In this document: piece after piece, positions 26,939-41,500 of the stretch
Layout: every line of letters starts with the position of its first letter
How positions within the stretch are numbered: the stretch's first letter is position 1
Assembly (NCBI RefSeq): GCF_001625305.1
Contig: NW_017802491.1
Location: 2,674,809-2,738,808, forward strand
Length of the DNA stretch: 64,000 bases
Direction of reading: 5' to 3'
Source: Branchiostoma belcheri
Taxonomy: Eukaryota; Chordata; Leptocardii; Amphioxiformes; Branchiostomatidae
Translations under genes and position numbers: made by a program
Notes under the pieces: generated by a model
Seen by the model: the letters and a program-made list of their open reading frames with translations, nothing else
Database searches by the model: none
Told to the model about the DNA's origin: nothing

Positions 26939-27753
26939 CCTCCATGAAAAATGGAGGTATTGTTTTTGGCGGCGTCTGTCTGTATGTGTGTCTGTGTGTG
27001 TGTCTGTCTGTCTGTGTGTGTGTCTGTCTGTGTTTCCGCAACTTTGTAGTCAGCATAACTTCAGAACGCCTTTATGGATTACCATGATATTTGGTATGAT
27101 GGTAAGTCTTGGAAAGACAAAGGTCAAGGTCAAGTATGGGCCTCCTGGTGGCTGACCTTGGTACTGCAGCAGAACTTCCGGTTTTGGTATCTTTTGTCCT
27201 GAACAAGCTATGGTCTTGAATTTTTGGTGACAGATAGCTTATCCTGTCAGGAATAAGTGGCGTGAGTTTGGTCCCCCTAGCAGCTTGTTCTGGAACTGCA
27301 GGTTAGTTTCTGGTAAAAACTTTAAAAGCCAATAACTCCAGATTGGAACAACGCATTTTCATCATTTTTGGTGTGTAGGTATCTGACAGAGAGTTGTACA
27401 TGATTAAATGCAAATTATGCAAATGAGGACTTAATTGGCATAATTAAGGAGGAAATTCTATAATTACAGTGTTTTACATTGTAGAACATTCATGCATGTA
27501 ATGTATGTATGTAATGTATGTAACCTATGGCAGATGGAACATCAACAGATGCAAATGATGAACTAATTTGCATAATTAATGCAAAAAATCTATGATTTCT
27601 CAATGGTGAATGATGGGAATGTCATACTTGGGACATCTTTAAGTTAATCAAAAGTTAACATCAAGATGCATATATATTATGTTAATGCAGAGGTCATTTG
27701 CGTAATTAAAGAAGAAATTTACATTTACATATCAAGCCCATATTTCATGGAGG
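26939..27753. mobile_element. MITE-like non-autonomous DNA transposon, TA target site
   Basis: The ends are inverted copies: CCTCCATGAAAAATGG at 26939 and CCTCCATGAAATATGG read inward from 27753 on the minus strand. TA flanks both sides (26937-26938 and 27754-27755), as expected for Tc1/mariner-type insertion. The element is about 815 bp with no coding capacity. Its left end also folds on itself (CCTCCAT-GAAAA-ATGGAGG). An internal TCTG/TG microsatellite covers about 26970-27037. Family beyond TA-type is not determined. Confidence 0.75.
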
Positions 27754-27755
27754 TA

Positions 27756-29588
27756 TGAGATCTCGGAACTCTTGTTTCCATTTAAAACCTGCCTTGTGTT
27801 TCTCGGCATGGCCTGAATTGAAAATACCACTAACATCGTGAGAAAGGTATTCCATCCACACTGTCCTATGTTTGTAATGAGAAGTGAGAATGAGATATAC
27901 ATATAACGCCATATAACAAGTAATATATATATATATTACACATACTGTTTCTCCCACTGCACCCTCACATATGCACATATGAAGGATGCCTGAATTCTGA
28001 ATATGACGTTATTGCGATTGCACAGCGAGACTAATTGCTTAATTGTAATAAACACACTCCGCTTTTTACGCAAACATATATCTCCAAACCCCCAGAATAT
28101 GTTAAAAGAAAGTCAGTGCGTTCCATCTCATCTATCCTTTGGCCGCTCCAGAGCATCCGTCCAGTTAGTACGTTAAACAGAGTTGTTGCAAAGAGCTTGA
28201 ATCAGTTTTCAACACGTAAGTTATCAACGGCTGTTTGTACACAGAGCACTTAAAGCCCTTGTTGCCAAGCACACACCACAAAAAAACACAGAGAAGAGGG
28301 AAGTGGGTCTACACTAACGTCACAAAAGGCCCAAAAGCTCCGAAGTTGTAGGCGTTGCTACGTAAATTATTCATGACCACCAACAGCATTGTTATGGTGG
28401 CGATTAAATTTTCATAACCCTCCACCTCTTCTTAGTTAGGTGTGATCCGTAATGGCCCTCGGGGTGTCATAAACAATGTCATTAGACAGACAAATGGACT
28501 TCTGTATGTATCCTTGTTGTTTCAACAAATTAAAATTGTTTTATAATGTGAAAACCTTCAGATGTCATTGACCGTGAAACCAAGCACTTCCCGCCTTGAG
28601 CAGAAACAATGGCTGAAAGAGTGTTGCTGTATTCACAGCTGAAACACAATATGAACCCCATGTTGCAAATTTGGACTGGCCCATTACTTTGGTTACCTGG
28701 GCCGCAGTACAAACATGTATGTGGAGCCCCGCAAAATAGTGCCGGTTGCACTTGTTCAGAAATTTGTATTGTGTGCCCATGATAGTATTTTCACCATTAA
28801 TTCTACACGTAAAAAGATGATTGGACTGTATTTGGACCATTATATAAGTAGGTGATTGGTATAGATGGATCGAAGATACCTTTCTTCATGATCCAGGTAC
28901 AAGTATGTCTTCCGCGGAGTGATACAAAACAAAAGGTTTGTGACGTAGTAGCAACACTCAAAAGTCATTATGGCGGTGGGGGAAGCGGTAGGATACCCTG
29001 GGGTTGCTGACATTACCACCTAATGTACGTACTCTTACACACTGTCTTCCTCTTTACAACTGTTGTGTTTGTTACTGCTAGAAGTCCGAAGTATAACCTT
29101 GACGAGATCATCCGTTTAGATACGTTCCCTTGCGTGAGTTGATCGTATCTCGTCACCTTATGTAAAGTCCCGGGCCGCTTTCGTGCAGGTAAAGCCCACA
29201 GCCAAGGTTTTAGCCCTACAGCTGTAATGATCTTATCGACAGGTTAAATCTGGGGACAACTTACGAACATGGGATTTTCTACTGTCTGATTTTAATCGCT
29301 AAAAGAGATTGATTGGCTACAAGACAAGTATAAAACGGTGTTTGCCTCCTCAGGAGACAAGCGAGCACGCACGGTACACCGTCCGTCCCTGGGCCGTAGT
29401 TCTAACCAGTGTCCTACATTTTTACTGTCCAGTTTCAGGATGTGAACTACCGGTCCGTGACAACGTTTTACCCGTGTTAGTGCCGACATTTCTCCCTATT
29501 TTGTGCAACCTATCCTCCCTCAACATGGAACAGTCTTCCCCCGGTCCGGGGAGGCTTCTTGCGAGGATGAGTCGACCCGCCAGACGCC
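27756..29588. other. spacer and KIF19 upstream region
   Basis: A TA microsatellite near 27920-27937 is the only repeat noted. No ORF resembles a known protein. The KIF19 5' UTR probably lies just before 29589; an in-frame stop at 29568-29570 closes the frame upstream of the chosen start. Confidence 0.45.
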
Positions 29589-32500
29589 ATGGGGGAACCG
29601 CAGAATGCTAGGATGAAGCACGACGGTGCGATGAAGACAGAGGGGGGAGGACAGGACCACCAACTCACGGTAAACTTTCTACGGTCATGTCTTCATCAGT
29701 GATCTACGTAGTACTATTACCATCAACCATAGCAAACAACACTTTCTAGGGCATATCGGGCCAAATAGGTGTTGTTTACAATGTTTAGTATACCCATTTG
29801 GTCCAATCTGCAGGTGTAGTGTAGGTATCAACTCAGGTGTTATGGTCATAATTTTCCATCTGTAGCAAATTCAGGTTTTCATTGCACAAGAAATATATGA
29901 CCTAGCCAGTAAAAGTGTCGGTAAACATGTGGTATTAGGTGTAGTCATAATACATCATTGTGTGTAATTAAGAAAAGAACATATATTATGATACCTCATA
30001 GGTGTGTCCATTTTTCATCATCACTCAGGTGTAAGCATCAGGATAAAAGATGAGTGGGTCTGTCGTGCAGACAGGTGTGATAAAAAGTTGTAATGAAAGT
30101 GTCCAGGTCACACTGACCTGTGGAAAACTGCCCCCTTAATTACTAGTATTGATATTCTGGACACTGCTGACCAGTACAATTCATCATTAATGTATGTATT
30201 GTTAGATACCATGCAAACATAACATTAATCAAGTGAAAGCATGATGGAAATTGTAGCATTATTGACATGACATTTCACAGGGAAGATTTTTTAAAACCCT
30301 TATGTCGTGTATACTATTTGAGTAATATGAATGATGAAATAAAAAAGGTGTCCACTCAAAATTACAGACTACATATTACACAGGGCAGCAGATAACCTCA
30401 TATAACTCTGCCTGGCGGCATGTTCTTTGGAAAAAGTCAAACCCTACATTGAAGAGAATATTTTGTAAGCCACTATATGCAGAATACAAGCTCTGTTTTG
30501 AGAAAATGGGGAGTCAAGCCTTTGTACTGTTGGCAAAAGGGTTTTACCAATTATGCCAATTGGTTCAAAACCTAACAGTACATGTAATCTTATTAGCGTG
30601 CTGGTACAACCAAAAAGAAGGGAAGCCACTCTGTATTCTAAAGTAATTTTAGCAACAGATCTAATTACTTTACTAAGTAAGTATGAGCATCCTCCTTCTG
30701 AAGTAGCCTATGATGTATGTGTAGATGTGTACGTGTAGTATATAGTATGATGTACTCATGTAGTACAGTAGTGTGTAGTTGGTGTAATATACATGTAGCC
30801 AGCTGCTGCCACAATGTGTGCCTGCCAAGCTGGTGTGTTATGCCAAAGGGTGGTTATACTGGCTATATTATATATATATATATATTGTGTGAGTGTTGTC
30901 TGATTCGCTGTGTTCACTGTCCAGGTGGCCCTCCGTGTTCGGCCCGTCAGCGATGCCGAGCTGGAACAGGGAGCGACGTTGATTGCCCACCGCGTCGACA
31001 ACAACGTAAGTATCCCTGCAGTCTTCTTGTTTGTTTGTGCTATATATCATGTTGACATTTCATTTGCATTTATTAGCTATGTTGTACAAGGGTATCAATG
31101 TCCATACATGTATATCTGATTGGTACCATGGTAGTGATATTCGTTTATGAATCATGGACAGAAACGAGAATACAGGTTTTCGTGACAAACATTACTGGTT
31201 GTCCTCCATCAAGGAGTTCAAACTAAAATATCCTCCCTGAAAAGAGAGAGAGTTTGCTTACCAGCTTTGCAGCAAGGGAAAAATGTTTGCCCTCCTGCAG
31301 TGCAAATGTTACCATTTAATCCAGTTAGTTGGAATGACAAGCACCGGGCCGCTGTATAAGTTTACATGTGTCATCTACAACTAGGACACAAACACACAAG
31401 TAAACAGCAAAGCAGCACACCTGGCTTAAAACGATGTTAACATAATCCCTAGTGCTACAAATACGGTAAAATATTCCACAGAATGGGGTGGCTTGACTGG
31501 TGAGATGAGAATTGATAGCTATTGGCTTCAAAGTGACAGTCCAAATGTATCTGAAGACAAGTCCATACTGCATTTACTTCAATGTAATAACAGAGAGTTA
31601 TATTTAGGTTCGGATCAAGTGTTGGGCCAAATGGACAGTGTTTGTTATTGCACGGAAGCTACGTCAAAACCGCAGTCCGCACTGAAACAGGATCTTGCTG
31701 TTTCCACGAGTATTGGATCTCCACTTCAGTACGATCCTGCTGTACGCCAAAGTAGCGGGGGTGATAAGCTTCCCCCACTCGTACCACTGTATCATGTGAT
31801 ACTTAATTCTACAGCGGGGATTATGCTTGAGGTGTTAGATTCACGGTCATTCGCCTTCAAGACTTGAGCTCTCTTAAGACGATACTTGAGTTAATGGGGC
31901 TGTGAAACATTTGATTGTTAGATCAGGTTGCAGAGTCAAACATGGGCAACAAAGCTTTTCTCTGGGCACTTCAGCCGACTCTACTTGTTTTTGCCTCAGT
32001 CAACATCAGTGGTCGAGGTTGATCCATTTTACTAGTGGTGGCAACAAGAGTTTAGTTACAAGGACACAAACAAAATGTTGTAACTTTGAGAATTGACATT
32101 TTATTCAGTTTTCTTGATATTTTACCTTTGTGTAGATCTGATATGAGCACTTAGTAACTAATGATTAATAACATACAAGAAGCGTGGGTTTTAAAATAGA
32201 AGTCGAATCAACAGGTGATGGTCATGTGGGAAGGGGAAGGGAAGGGGATGTTTGTTTTAGTTGCCGCAGGATGCTTCGTCTAGGGAACTGATAGTGACTG
32301 CACACCTGTATAAAGCGTACCCTTGAGCGTCGCTTAGCTCAGCAATTGTTACAACCTCCAGCAAAAAGAATGTAACTTATTGTAAGAACCTGAATCAACA
32401 TTGAATAAAAAAACACACGGGAAGACTTGAATGTCTGGCAATCGGAATCCTTTCAACAGTTCCTATTGTTTGCAAACATTTTTCAGGTGAAAAGAAGTTG

Positions 32501-35500
32501 CTGACTGTGGCAGACAGGTTTAAGAGAGATGAAGGGTTTGCATGTGAAGTAGCAGTTCCTGATCGTATCTTCTAAAGTGCCCCTTCCTTTCTTTTGTCAC
32601 TTATGCCTGAACTACCATGCACCGATCCCTTTGTGGTCAATGCCAGGGTAGAGTTGACAAAACACAGCCAGGCCATTTGACATTGTCTCTTCACTTGCGG
32701 TGTGCAGAAGTGCCGCAGCGCATCTCCTATAGTCCTATTATATAAGGGTGGACACGTATCTGTAGTGTAGTCCAACAATAGATGGTGACAATAGAAATAC
32801 CTGAAGATGAGAACAGTTATCCAGGTGTGGCTGTACATTGTCTGCACATGTCTGATAGGGAATAATACAGTGTGACTAATGTACAAAATTGTGCATGCCA
32901 TTGACATGAAACCAAGGAAAGCCTAACTATTGTACAGGTACTAAATATTTTCATCTGTTGAATGTTGCTGTTAGTCTTGGAGAATATCTTTTGAAACAGT
33001 GTTCACAGAGTACTACAAGTAGAGTAAAAACATGTACTAGACATTTTTACACATCATAAGGAAACACTATGGTAATTCCTCAAGTGGCCGTTGCCATGTT
33101 GATTATGTAAAAGTCATGATGTCTTTTATTTTCTCAGTGTTGAACAGAAATAAGTGGCTTGTGTACAGTTGCACACAGGTAATATTTGATACCCTTAGAA
33201 ACAGTTACTATGGGCAGGCAGAAATTGAAGGGTGCTTAAACATGGCCCAACAAATGATGTGGTTCGTATGGAGGACTCTACATGCATGGGTGACAAGGCT
33301 TGGAATTGTCCTTCACTAGTGGAGTCATGCAGTGTGACACGTGCAGACATGGGTCAGTTTAGCCCAGAGTATGGATGGCCCTGAGGTGGACATCCTGGCC
33401 ATTAATCACTGCCATTTATATGTCAGTTTCAGTCATTTGTGATCTGCTGTTCACTGAGGAATCAAACGATATATAACGAAACAGCATATCACAAGCTGCA
33501 CCATCTTTCCCTTTCAGGCAATTACACAATAATGAGTACAAACCATGTTGTGGTCCTAATTGTAGAAGGACAAAATGTAATTTAGTGGCCTTCTGTGCAA
33601 AGTGGGTTACCTGTGAAATTATCCTCTGACACAGAATGACAAGAGGTAATAACAAGTCGATAGCTCTGAAGCTGCAATGTTATAACCTGTATGTTTCAAA
33701 TATACAGAAGTCTACTTGAAACTAAAGACAGTCGTTTTGCACATTTAGAATTTTTTGCTTTAGCTAAAATTATCATAACATTCTTTTCTGACTCCAAAAA
33801 TTGCTGTTTCAAAAGTACTTGATAAAGATTTAGATGCAAACAACATTCTCAAATCACAAATCCTTTGTAATTTCTCTGATTCATCTTCAAAAGTGCATGG
33901 ATTAAAACCCTAGTTACCTGATGTGTTTGTAAGTATTACTCAATGGTATAAGGATTATCTTACTCTTTAATGTTGTAAGTCACAGAATAATGTGAGCACT
34001 CAGTGGGAGTTAATGTTTGTCATGTTGTTCCAGTGTGCACTCAGTGTGCCATGCATTACATTATCATCTAGGAGTTAGCAAACCTAGCCAGGGTACCATC
34101 CTGGTTTAAGTTTATGTTCACTCAGATAGTTGCTATGGTGGGCAGAAACTATATCGGTGCGGGCATAAACTAGTACTAGTAACCAGGATGGTACATAGGC
34201 TGTGGCAAACATCATAAAGCCTCAAAACCAATGTCAGTCACTCACAGACACACAGAGTATAGACAAGTGCTATGTTCAGCCGCAATATGCCAACCCCACA
34301 AACCACAGAACAGGTGGCCTTACTCAGGGTTTGCCACTAAGTAAGACACTGCCATGGGAAACCAACTGTGTGTGGTTACTCACATTCAACAATGCTGTGT
34401 TGTCATTAGTCAGCATGCTGCAACCTGAGCCACATTATTGATTAACACTCCTGACATTATGGAGTCTAAGCTCGTTGCTTGCTCTACTGTAAAAGTGTTA
34501 TATATATTACAACAAAATATTCAGAGGACTACTATGTAACGTTACATTTGTAAGTGCATGAAGAATATTAGTGTATTTAACATTTTCATGAAACTATGGG
34601 CCAACTGGCCACCAGGCCTTTAGAAACAGGTACATGTATGAGACTATAGGGTTAGTATGTAATGAGTATAATGGTGTAGCACCTGGGAGTTCTGGTTGTT
34701 GCTATGGCCCAGAATTTTACCGACCGAGATAACTCCAAACATCCTGCACGCATGTCACAGTGTTTTCAGTGTTGTCGTCACCCAGTTTCTATACAATATG
34801 GGCTTTCCTCCGTGCAAACATTTCAAAACAAAGAAACAACTAAATTCACATAATTTCGTCTCCAACCGAGATATAGGTAAGGTCCATACTGAAGCGTAAC
34901 AACAATGACATTGACTACAGAAAATCCAAAGTACCCCCCGGTATAGATGACTTTGTTTATTCAATGTTTAGTCAACTTTTTCTGATGTAGCAAAACCCCA
35001 AAGGTTTGTTTTGTATGATGTATAGCACACTATGCGACCTCAAACCATTTAAGGAGCTCACACGTCTACTCTGTACATAAAGTCACTTTATTTCTTAAAA
35101 GCTTTCCAGTTCTTTTCAAAGAAGATTATGTGATCCAGATTGATTAGAATGTTATGTTAGTTCTTGATGTATATAGCAAGTTAATTGAAATCAAGCCTTC
35201 AGTGCAACATGCATATGAAGTGAAATTTTCAAATTAAACTTGTACAAGATTAGAAAACTGAACTTGCTATATATTAAACTTTTCGTGACCTCAAAATCGT
35301 TCAATGGTACAAAGTCTAACAGGTTGTTCCCAAATCCTACTGTTCATGTAACTCTTTCCCAGTGAGTCAACATGAGAGCAGAAGTGGGCTGGTCAAGCCA
35401 CCAGCATGTGTACACAACTGTTCAGTCTCAACTTGAGTTCCGCTCATATCTCCACACGCTTTATCCTGTGGTATTTGGACTCGAACTTAGCAAACACAGA

Positions 35501-38500
35501 ACGAGCAAAAAGCTGACATGCATGGACGTTCTTCCAGATTACAAATTCTCTAGGACAAGTTTGAATACTTATCAGATACTTTATATATAAATTATAATAA
35601 TGATTTTAAAGTTATTAACTTACGTAATTATTGTAAAGTTTAGTGTTTCAGTAGAAATCACCTGATGATAACAACAAACTCTGTTGAACTGTTTTTGCTG
35701 ACATGGACATAGCGTCAGAACAGTGTCCTACAACCATGGACATTTGTATACCTGAAGTACAGCACAGAATTTGAGTGCCAATTAGCACAGTTTAGCTCAG
35801 CGATTTGAATCTGAAGACCTTTATTAGTGGAATTTAGTTACAGCCATTAGGTCTGTAAGACGTTGCGCGTGGCCAGTGGCTTTTGTCTGCGATGCCAAAA
35901 ATAGGTCCATTCAACATCCTGTGTATAAAGAGAATATTATGTGTAGGCCACGTTATATGCATCAGTTATCAATACTGCGCATGAATAAAATCACAAAGGT
36001 GTTTGATACCCTGGAACCATTAGAACAAACTTGTGATCAAGATAACAAAACAATGTACAGTATATAGAGTGTACAGAATATATAGTCGAGATTCGTTTTA
36101 AACTCACACCACAAAAACTTTTGTTGATTCAGCAGAGTTTATCACGCTAACTCTTGAATTTTTTAACAGCCTTTTGACTCCCAAGTCATGTACACAAAGG
36201 TAAAAACTGACAATAGTGCTATATGTGGTACTATATTCTTGGAGTCTATTGTCCTTGTGGAGTCTAATTTATTGCCTAATCCTAAGAAATCCCTTTTCTG
36301 AAAAGATGGCTGCTGTTTGGTTTCCTACGAACGTTGTGTGCCAGAATTCCTATTTTTGCTCAGCTGAGAGGTGAAAACAGCATGCCTACATATCAAAGTC
36401 AGTGAAATGAACATAATTCTCTAATACTGTGTGGTTGGAAAATTAGACCAGGGACCATTAAGTCAACAATGTGCTGATTATTTCCAGGTCAGGAGACGTG
36501 CACACCAGTACTTAAGGATAATTACTTTTACATACAGAATGATCTGTGTTTGCACTGATGATTGCAGGTACAGGGGACTAAAAAGGTGAAGGCTGATGAT
36601 GAACAGTCAGTACAGACTACAAGCTCCAAGTAAAAACATGATGTACAATTGTGCTCATGGCTGTAGAATTAGCAAAAAGAGCTTTCCAACATATTATGTC
36701 TCCCCTGGAAGCTGTACATTTGTAGACATACTTTATGACACATAGCTTGTAATAAAATAAGTGCAGCTTCTGTATGTATAATTGACAGTTAGGATTGCTA
36801 CATGTCTCTCACTTTAAGTTGTTTTCTTTCCAAATTGTAAATTCTATACAAAACAACCAAACAAAAATATGTTCTTTTCCACATATACTGAGCAATTATA
36901 TAGTTTAATCTGCACCTTTAGATTGTTACCAATAAGCAACCCATTAAGGTAAAATGAAAGAAGTGCTAGTAATATCGAGTTCTCCCTGGCAAAATTTGAT
37001 CCAATAATGGACAGCTTTCCAGGTACCCTAACTGACCACTTCTACTAAACAATAATACCTTTTAAAAGGTCAGCCTGGTCCCCACACCAACAAGTTTGGA
37101 GGACTTTTTCACCATCTGTTCCATTGTGGTTCACTGCAAACGATCCGGGATGATTTAAGTTTTTGTTTCATGCTGGTCATGTCAGGCAATTGGGAGGGCA
37201 GTGTTCAGAGTTGGAGTGTGTCTTGGGTTTCAGGATTTCCTGTCCACGAGGACCCAACTGCCATTGTCACACCAGCAGGGCAAGAAGTTATGTAATGCTT
37301 GACTTCAGTAGAGGATGACATCTAGAGTGTTTCAGACTCAGATAGGGGTGGAGTTGAATGGTTCCTGATTGCGGGTGACCATTGTCAGACTTGTAATCTA
37401 CAAGCGGAATCAGCACTTTGTAGTGCTCTCAGTTACAAGAACTCTACACGTCACCGGGTCTGACGTGGTAGGGTGTGGTGATCAGTGAATAGGTTAGGAT
37501 GCTCACACAAGTAAAATGCAATTTGGTGCCTTAGCTTAGTTGACCAACAAGAGCTATATGTACGTGTGTACATGTATTTCCTGTGCTTTGTATACAGGCA
37601 TGCTGCTAGGATAAAAGTCAAGTATCAGATATAAAAGAACATCCCGGATAACGGCCCAAAATTACAAGATTACGGATTACCGTAAACTGTGAGCTCTGTT
37701 ATGTAGTCTAACTGCTTCCGCTGATGACATCAAAACGGCAGCAAAATGTGACAAACCCTCGCAAAAAGTAGTGCTGAAATGCCTTCCAACACTGTTATCT
37801 GGCATCCATCACGATTTGTACCTTATTAATAGCCTTGCCTAGGATCTTAGGCAGTAGGGAGAGTGTGTAATACTAATAGTTAATGGGTCTCAAGTGACAT
37901 CTGCAAAGCATCAAAGGCATGTAGCTTAAAGCCTGCAGGCATAATATACATTTGTACATGTTGCACAGATTTTCGATATAGCTACTGGTTGTAACACTTA
38001 AAATATCACGGTCACCATCAAAAAACTGAACATTAGCTATATAGCATGTTCAACAATTTTTGGCTCAAACTGTCTGATGTAATGCAAATTGTCGGCAGTC
38101 ACAACAAACCTCTCATTCACTGTTTGTTGGCTCCTCTGACAGTTGCTACGGTTGTGATCAATCTCAACAAGTCACCAGGGCATCCTTCAGCCTGTATTTT
38201 TAGAAACGTTGTCCAGTGAACAGAAGCACCGTGAGAAAAAAGGTTGCAGGGGCCAGCCCTCCAGTCATGAGAACAACCTGAAAAGGTTAAAGATCATGGA
38301 CTGCACAGACAGAATGTTGTGTGGGCTAATACTAGTAATAGTATCACCCAACAATGAAACTAGCTTAGATACACGAGTCAGTGTGGAAAGAATGTTCCAA
38401 AATGTTCAGCACAAGATACAGCGTGACTGGTGTAGCAGTTAGGCATTAGCCAGTAGATGCAGATGCAAGTGTAGAAAAGTCTCTTCATAATCATATACAC

Positions 38501-41500
38501 GTATGTATTACAATGAATAGTGTATCTTTGGCAGGACATAAAGATGTTGGAAGTTTATGTTCATAAGTTTCCAATGCCTTTGTATTAATATGAATAGTAT
38601 TTAGAGGATTTTGCATTCCATAATTCCTCATTGGGCATTCAACTTCAGACAGAGAAATTTATTCAGTCTGATCCTACAGATAAAGATTAGCATTGCATGT
38701 CTAGAAGGGATTGGGTGGTTCTGCTTGAAAGGGAACTAGTAATGGGATCTTCCAGAAAATTGACAATGAAGTAGCATGTGGTTATGGTAGACTGTTTGCG
38801 TGTCAAGGCAGCATTATCACTCAAAGGATGACAAGGGACAAAACGTACTGTTAGTGTTAAAAGCCCCCGTAGGCATGGACATGGGTATATTTGTTTTGTG
38901 TTGCTAATTGAACATGCTACTGTCAGGAGGATTACTATTAAGGCTTTGCAGTAGGTCTTCAAACATCTGCAGCCACCTTAAGATGTCCCAGACCAGTCGG
39001 ATCACATATGGAGACAGTTTTGTCGACACAGCTTGCTAGAAATGTTGCAAATTATGTGTCTTTAGACTTAATACCTGCATACTAGTAATCACGATAATGG
39101 CAGGTTTGTTGCAAAGTTGTCTGTACATTGTGTTGTTTACCCCCTCTTGTGTTGGTGATGTGTGTTTCCAGCCCAAAGGAAAGTACTATAGAGCTTGCGT
39201 GCCAACACAAAAATGGGGTAATCCCTGAGGGACTTGTGTCCAGACAGGTGTGGTGCAACGTGCAGCCATTATAACCCTGTAATTATTCCACATGTACTTT
39301 CCATGTGCGACCTTTAGTAGCCCAAGGTTGTCACCCCCTTTTTGTCAGTTTCCTCAAGCTTCGCAACAATAGAGTTACTTATATAAGTAAGATTCAGGCG
39401 TTTCCCTATCTGCAAGAATTTCAGCACCTATTGTTGGAGTGTTACAGCTCCATACTACATCCAGCTCTTTGGGCTGAACTAGTGATACAAGTTCACTGAC
39501 TGGAAGTAAAGGAATTATGACATCAAAGATTATTGGAACTGAAGTGAAGGACACAGGATATTAGTGTTCTGATAGGTTTTGTGACCAAAAAGTTGACAAA
39601 GAAACAGTAAATCCTTTGGAAAGCATCTTCAGATTCCCGAGTTGTTTTCAAACATGTCTCCTCCAGCCTCTTAGGTGATACCTTAGCTGTGTTAAGTGTG
39701 TGAAGTAACCTACACTTGTAAGGCAATACCAACAGGGGCCAGGATGAAAGGGGTGTTGTTGACTGTTTGGGTTTGATGCTGCATTCATGTCAGAGCTGTA
39801 AACATTTTTGTTGTCCACCTTCCAACAACATGCCATTACCTCTGACGTCAGCCCCTGTTTACTCTTGGGTGTTGATTAAAGGAAGAAGTTGTTCAAACCA
39901 GCTGATTGTTGTCTCCTCTGGGATGTCTTCTTGTTTACCTGGATGGCATCCATTAAGACCCCTTCAGACACAGTGACTATACCTGAAGGAAAGTACCTGC
40001 ATGAAGTCCCTTGGCTTGGCTTACTTACATGTCTTTATTAGGACTCAAAATATTAGTAAACATTCACTTCAAATTTCTTACTTTCATGTACTGCACATGT
40101 AATTCCAATAACGCCCATAAAAGGATTATTGAAATTGAGTATATACACTTGTATTAGGGTTTCTTTTCACCAACCAGATGAAAACATGATTTTCGGAAAA
40201 TTATTGAAATTGCTGTGTCTAACATGACCTTTCATCCAAAGATTTATCAAAATGCTATTTATCAGAAGTAGTGAGATTGAGCAGCTAGTCAAAAATGTGG
40301 TTCCAACATGGCTGGATGACACAGGTGATGCATCAGAAACATGTCCAAGTTTCAGACATACAATCTCTAAATCCTTACTCAGTCCCTTGGCTACTTGGCC
40401 TCATATTTGGTATCAGCGTACTTACATGTGTGGACTGTGGGATTTGGTAGGAACCAATGCCTTAAGTACGTGTGCCACTGTATTGAAGAGAACTTATCAA
40501 AGCAGGGGGCCCAGATGAAAGGTGAAGCGGAAACATAAAAAAAGGCTTGCCTGGTTTCTATGGAAAGATGCCTGGGGCAGTGGATTTGTTCTGCCAGCTT
40601 TGCGGAGAGGCTTATTGACAAGATTAGGATAGTTGTGGGCAGGAGATTTTCAACCTGTACAAGTACTGCCTCTGTACACACTGCCCTGTGGGTAGACTTT
40701 TCAAAATGTGCAAAAAGATGACTTGATGTCAGGTTGAATTGTTTATACGTGTAAACAAATTTTAAAGATATGGTTTCACTTAGACTGAGGACCAAACTGA
40801 TACAGCAAATAGTGTTGTTATCAAGGCTGTAATTTGAAGCAAACAACGTCATCAATGCCTGTCCCTCAGGCTTATCAGTTATACTGGTCTAATCACAAAA
40901 CTTACATCTCTGTGTGGAAGAAGTCATCACCCTTAGAAAAATGTTTTATGTTGTGCAAAAATTGCTGGGATTTAGACATTTAGTCGATTCCAAAAAGCAT
41001 TACTAGTATATGTGAATTTCTATGCATTTTCTGAGAAAAGTGCATAGAAACTGCAATCTTACGTAGATATGTTCTGTTTTGGCAGTTATCTCTAACTGTT
41101 TACAACAGATCCAATGACTTTTCCCATAGCAACAAGATCTACACAGTAACTCCTCGAGTACTGTACAATTGATTTTTGTTTACAGGTATGCATTATAACT
41201 GAAGGTAGCGCTGAATGGCTAATGCATGGTCACCTAACCTGTGAGGCAACTACGGGTTTCTCTTGTCTAGTCGTCTTTCAAGAAATGAAGGATTACAGTA
41301 GCTTTTCAGAAACGGCTACAAAAGATCTGTCCCAGCAAACATTACTGACATGCCCACACGCAGCAGTATTCTCTTAGTTATGTCCTTTCAGGGATCCTCC
41401 CTTCCAATACCTATAGTTATCACTGTTTGGTATGGAAATGGACCATGGAGTTTTTTTGTTCAGGGAAGCCAGTCAAACGTAGCCTGCAGGCAGCTACAGG

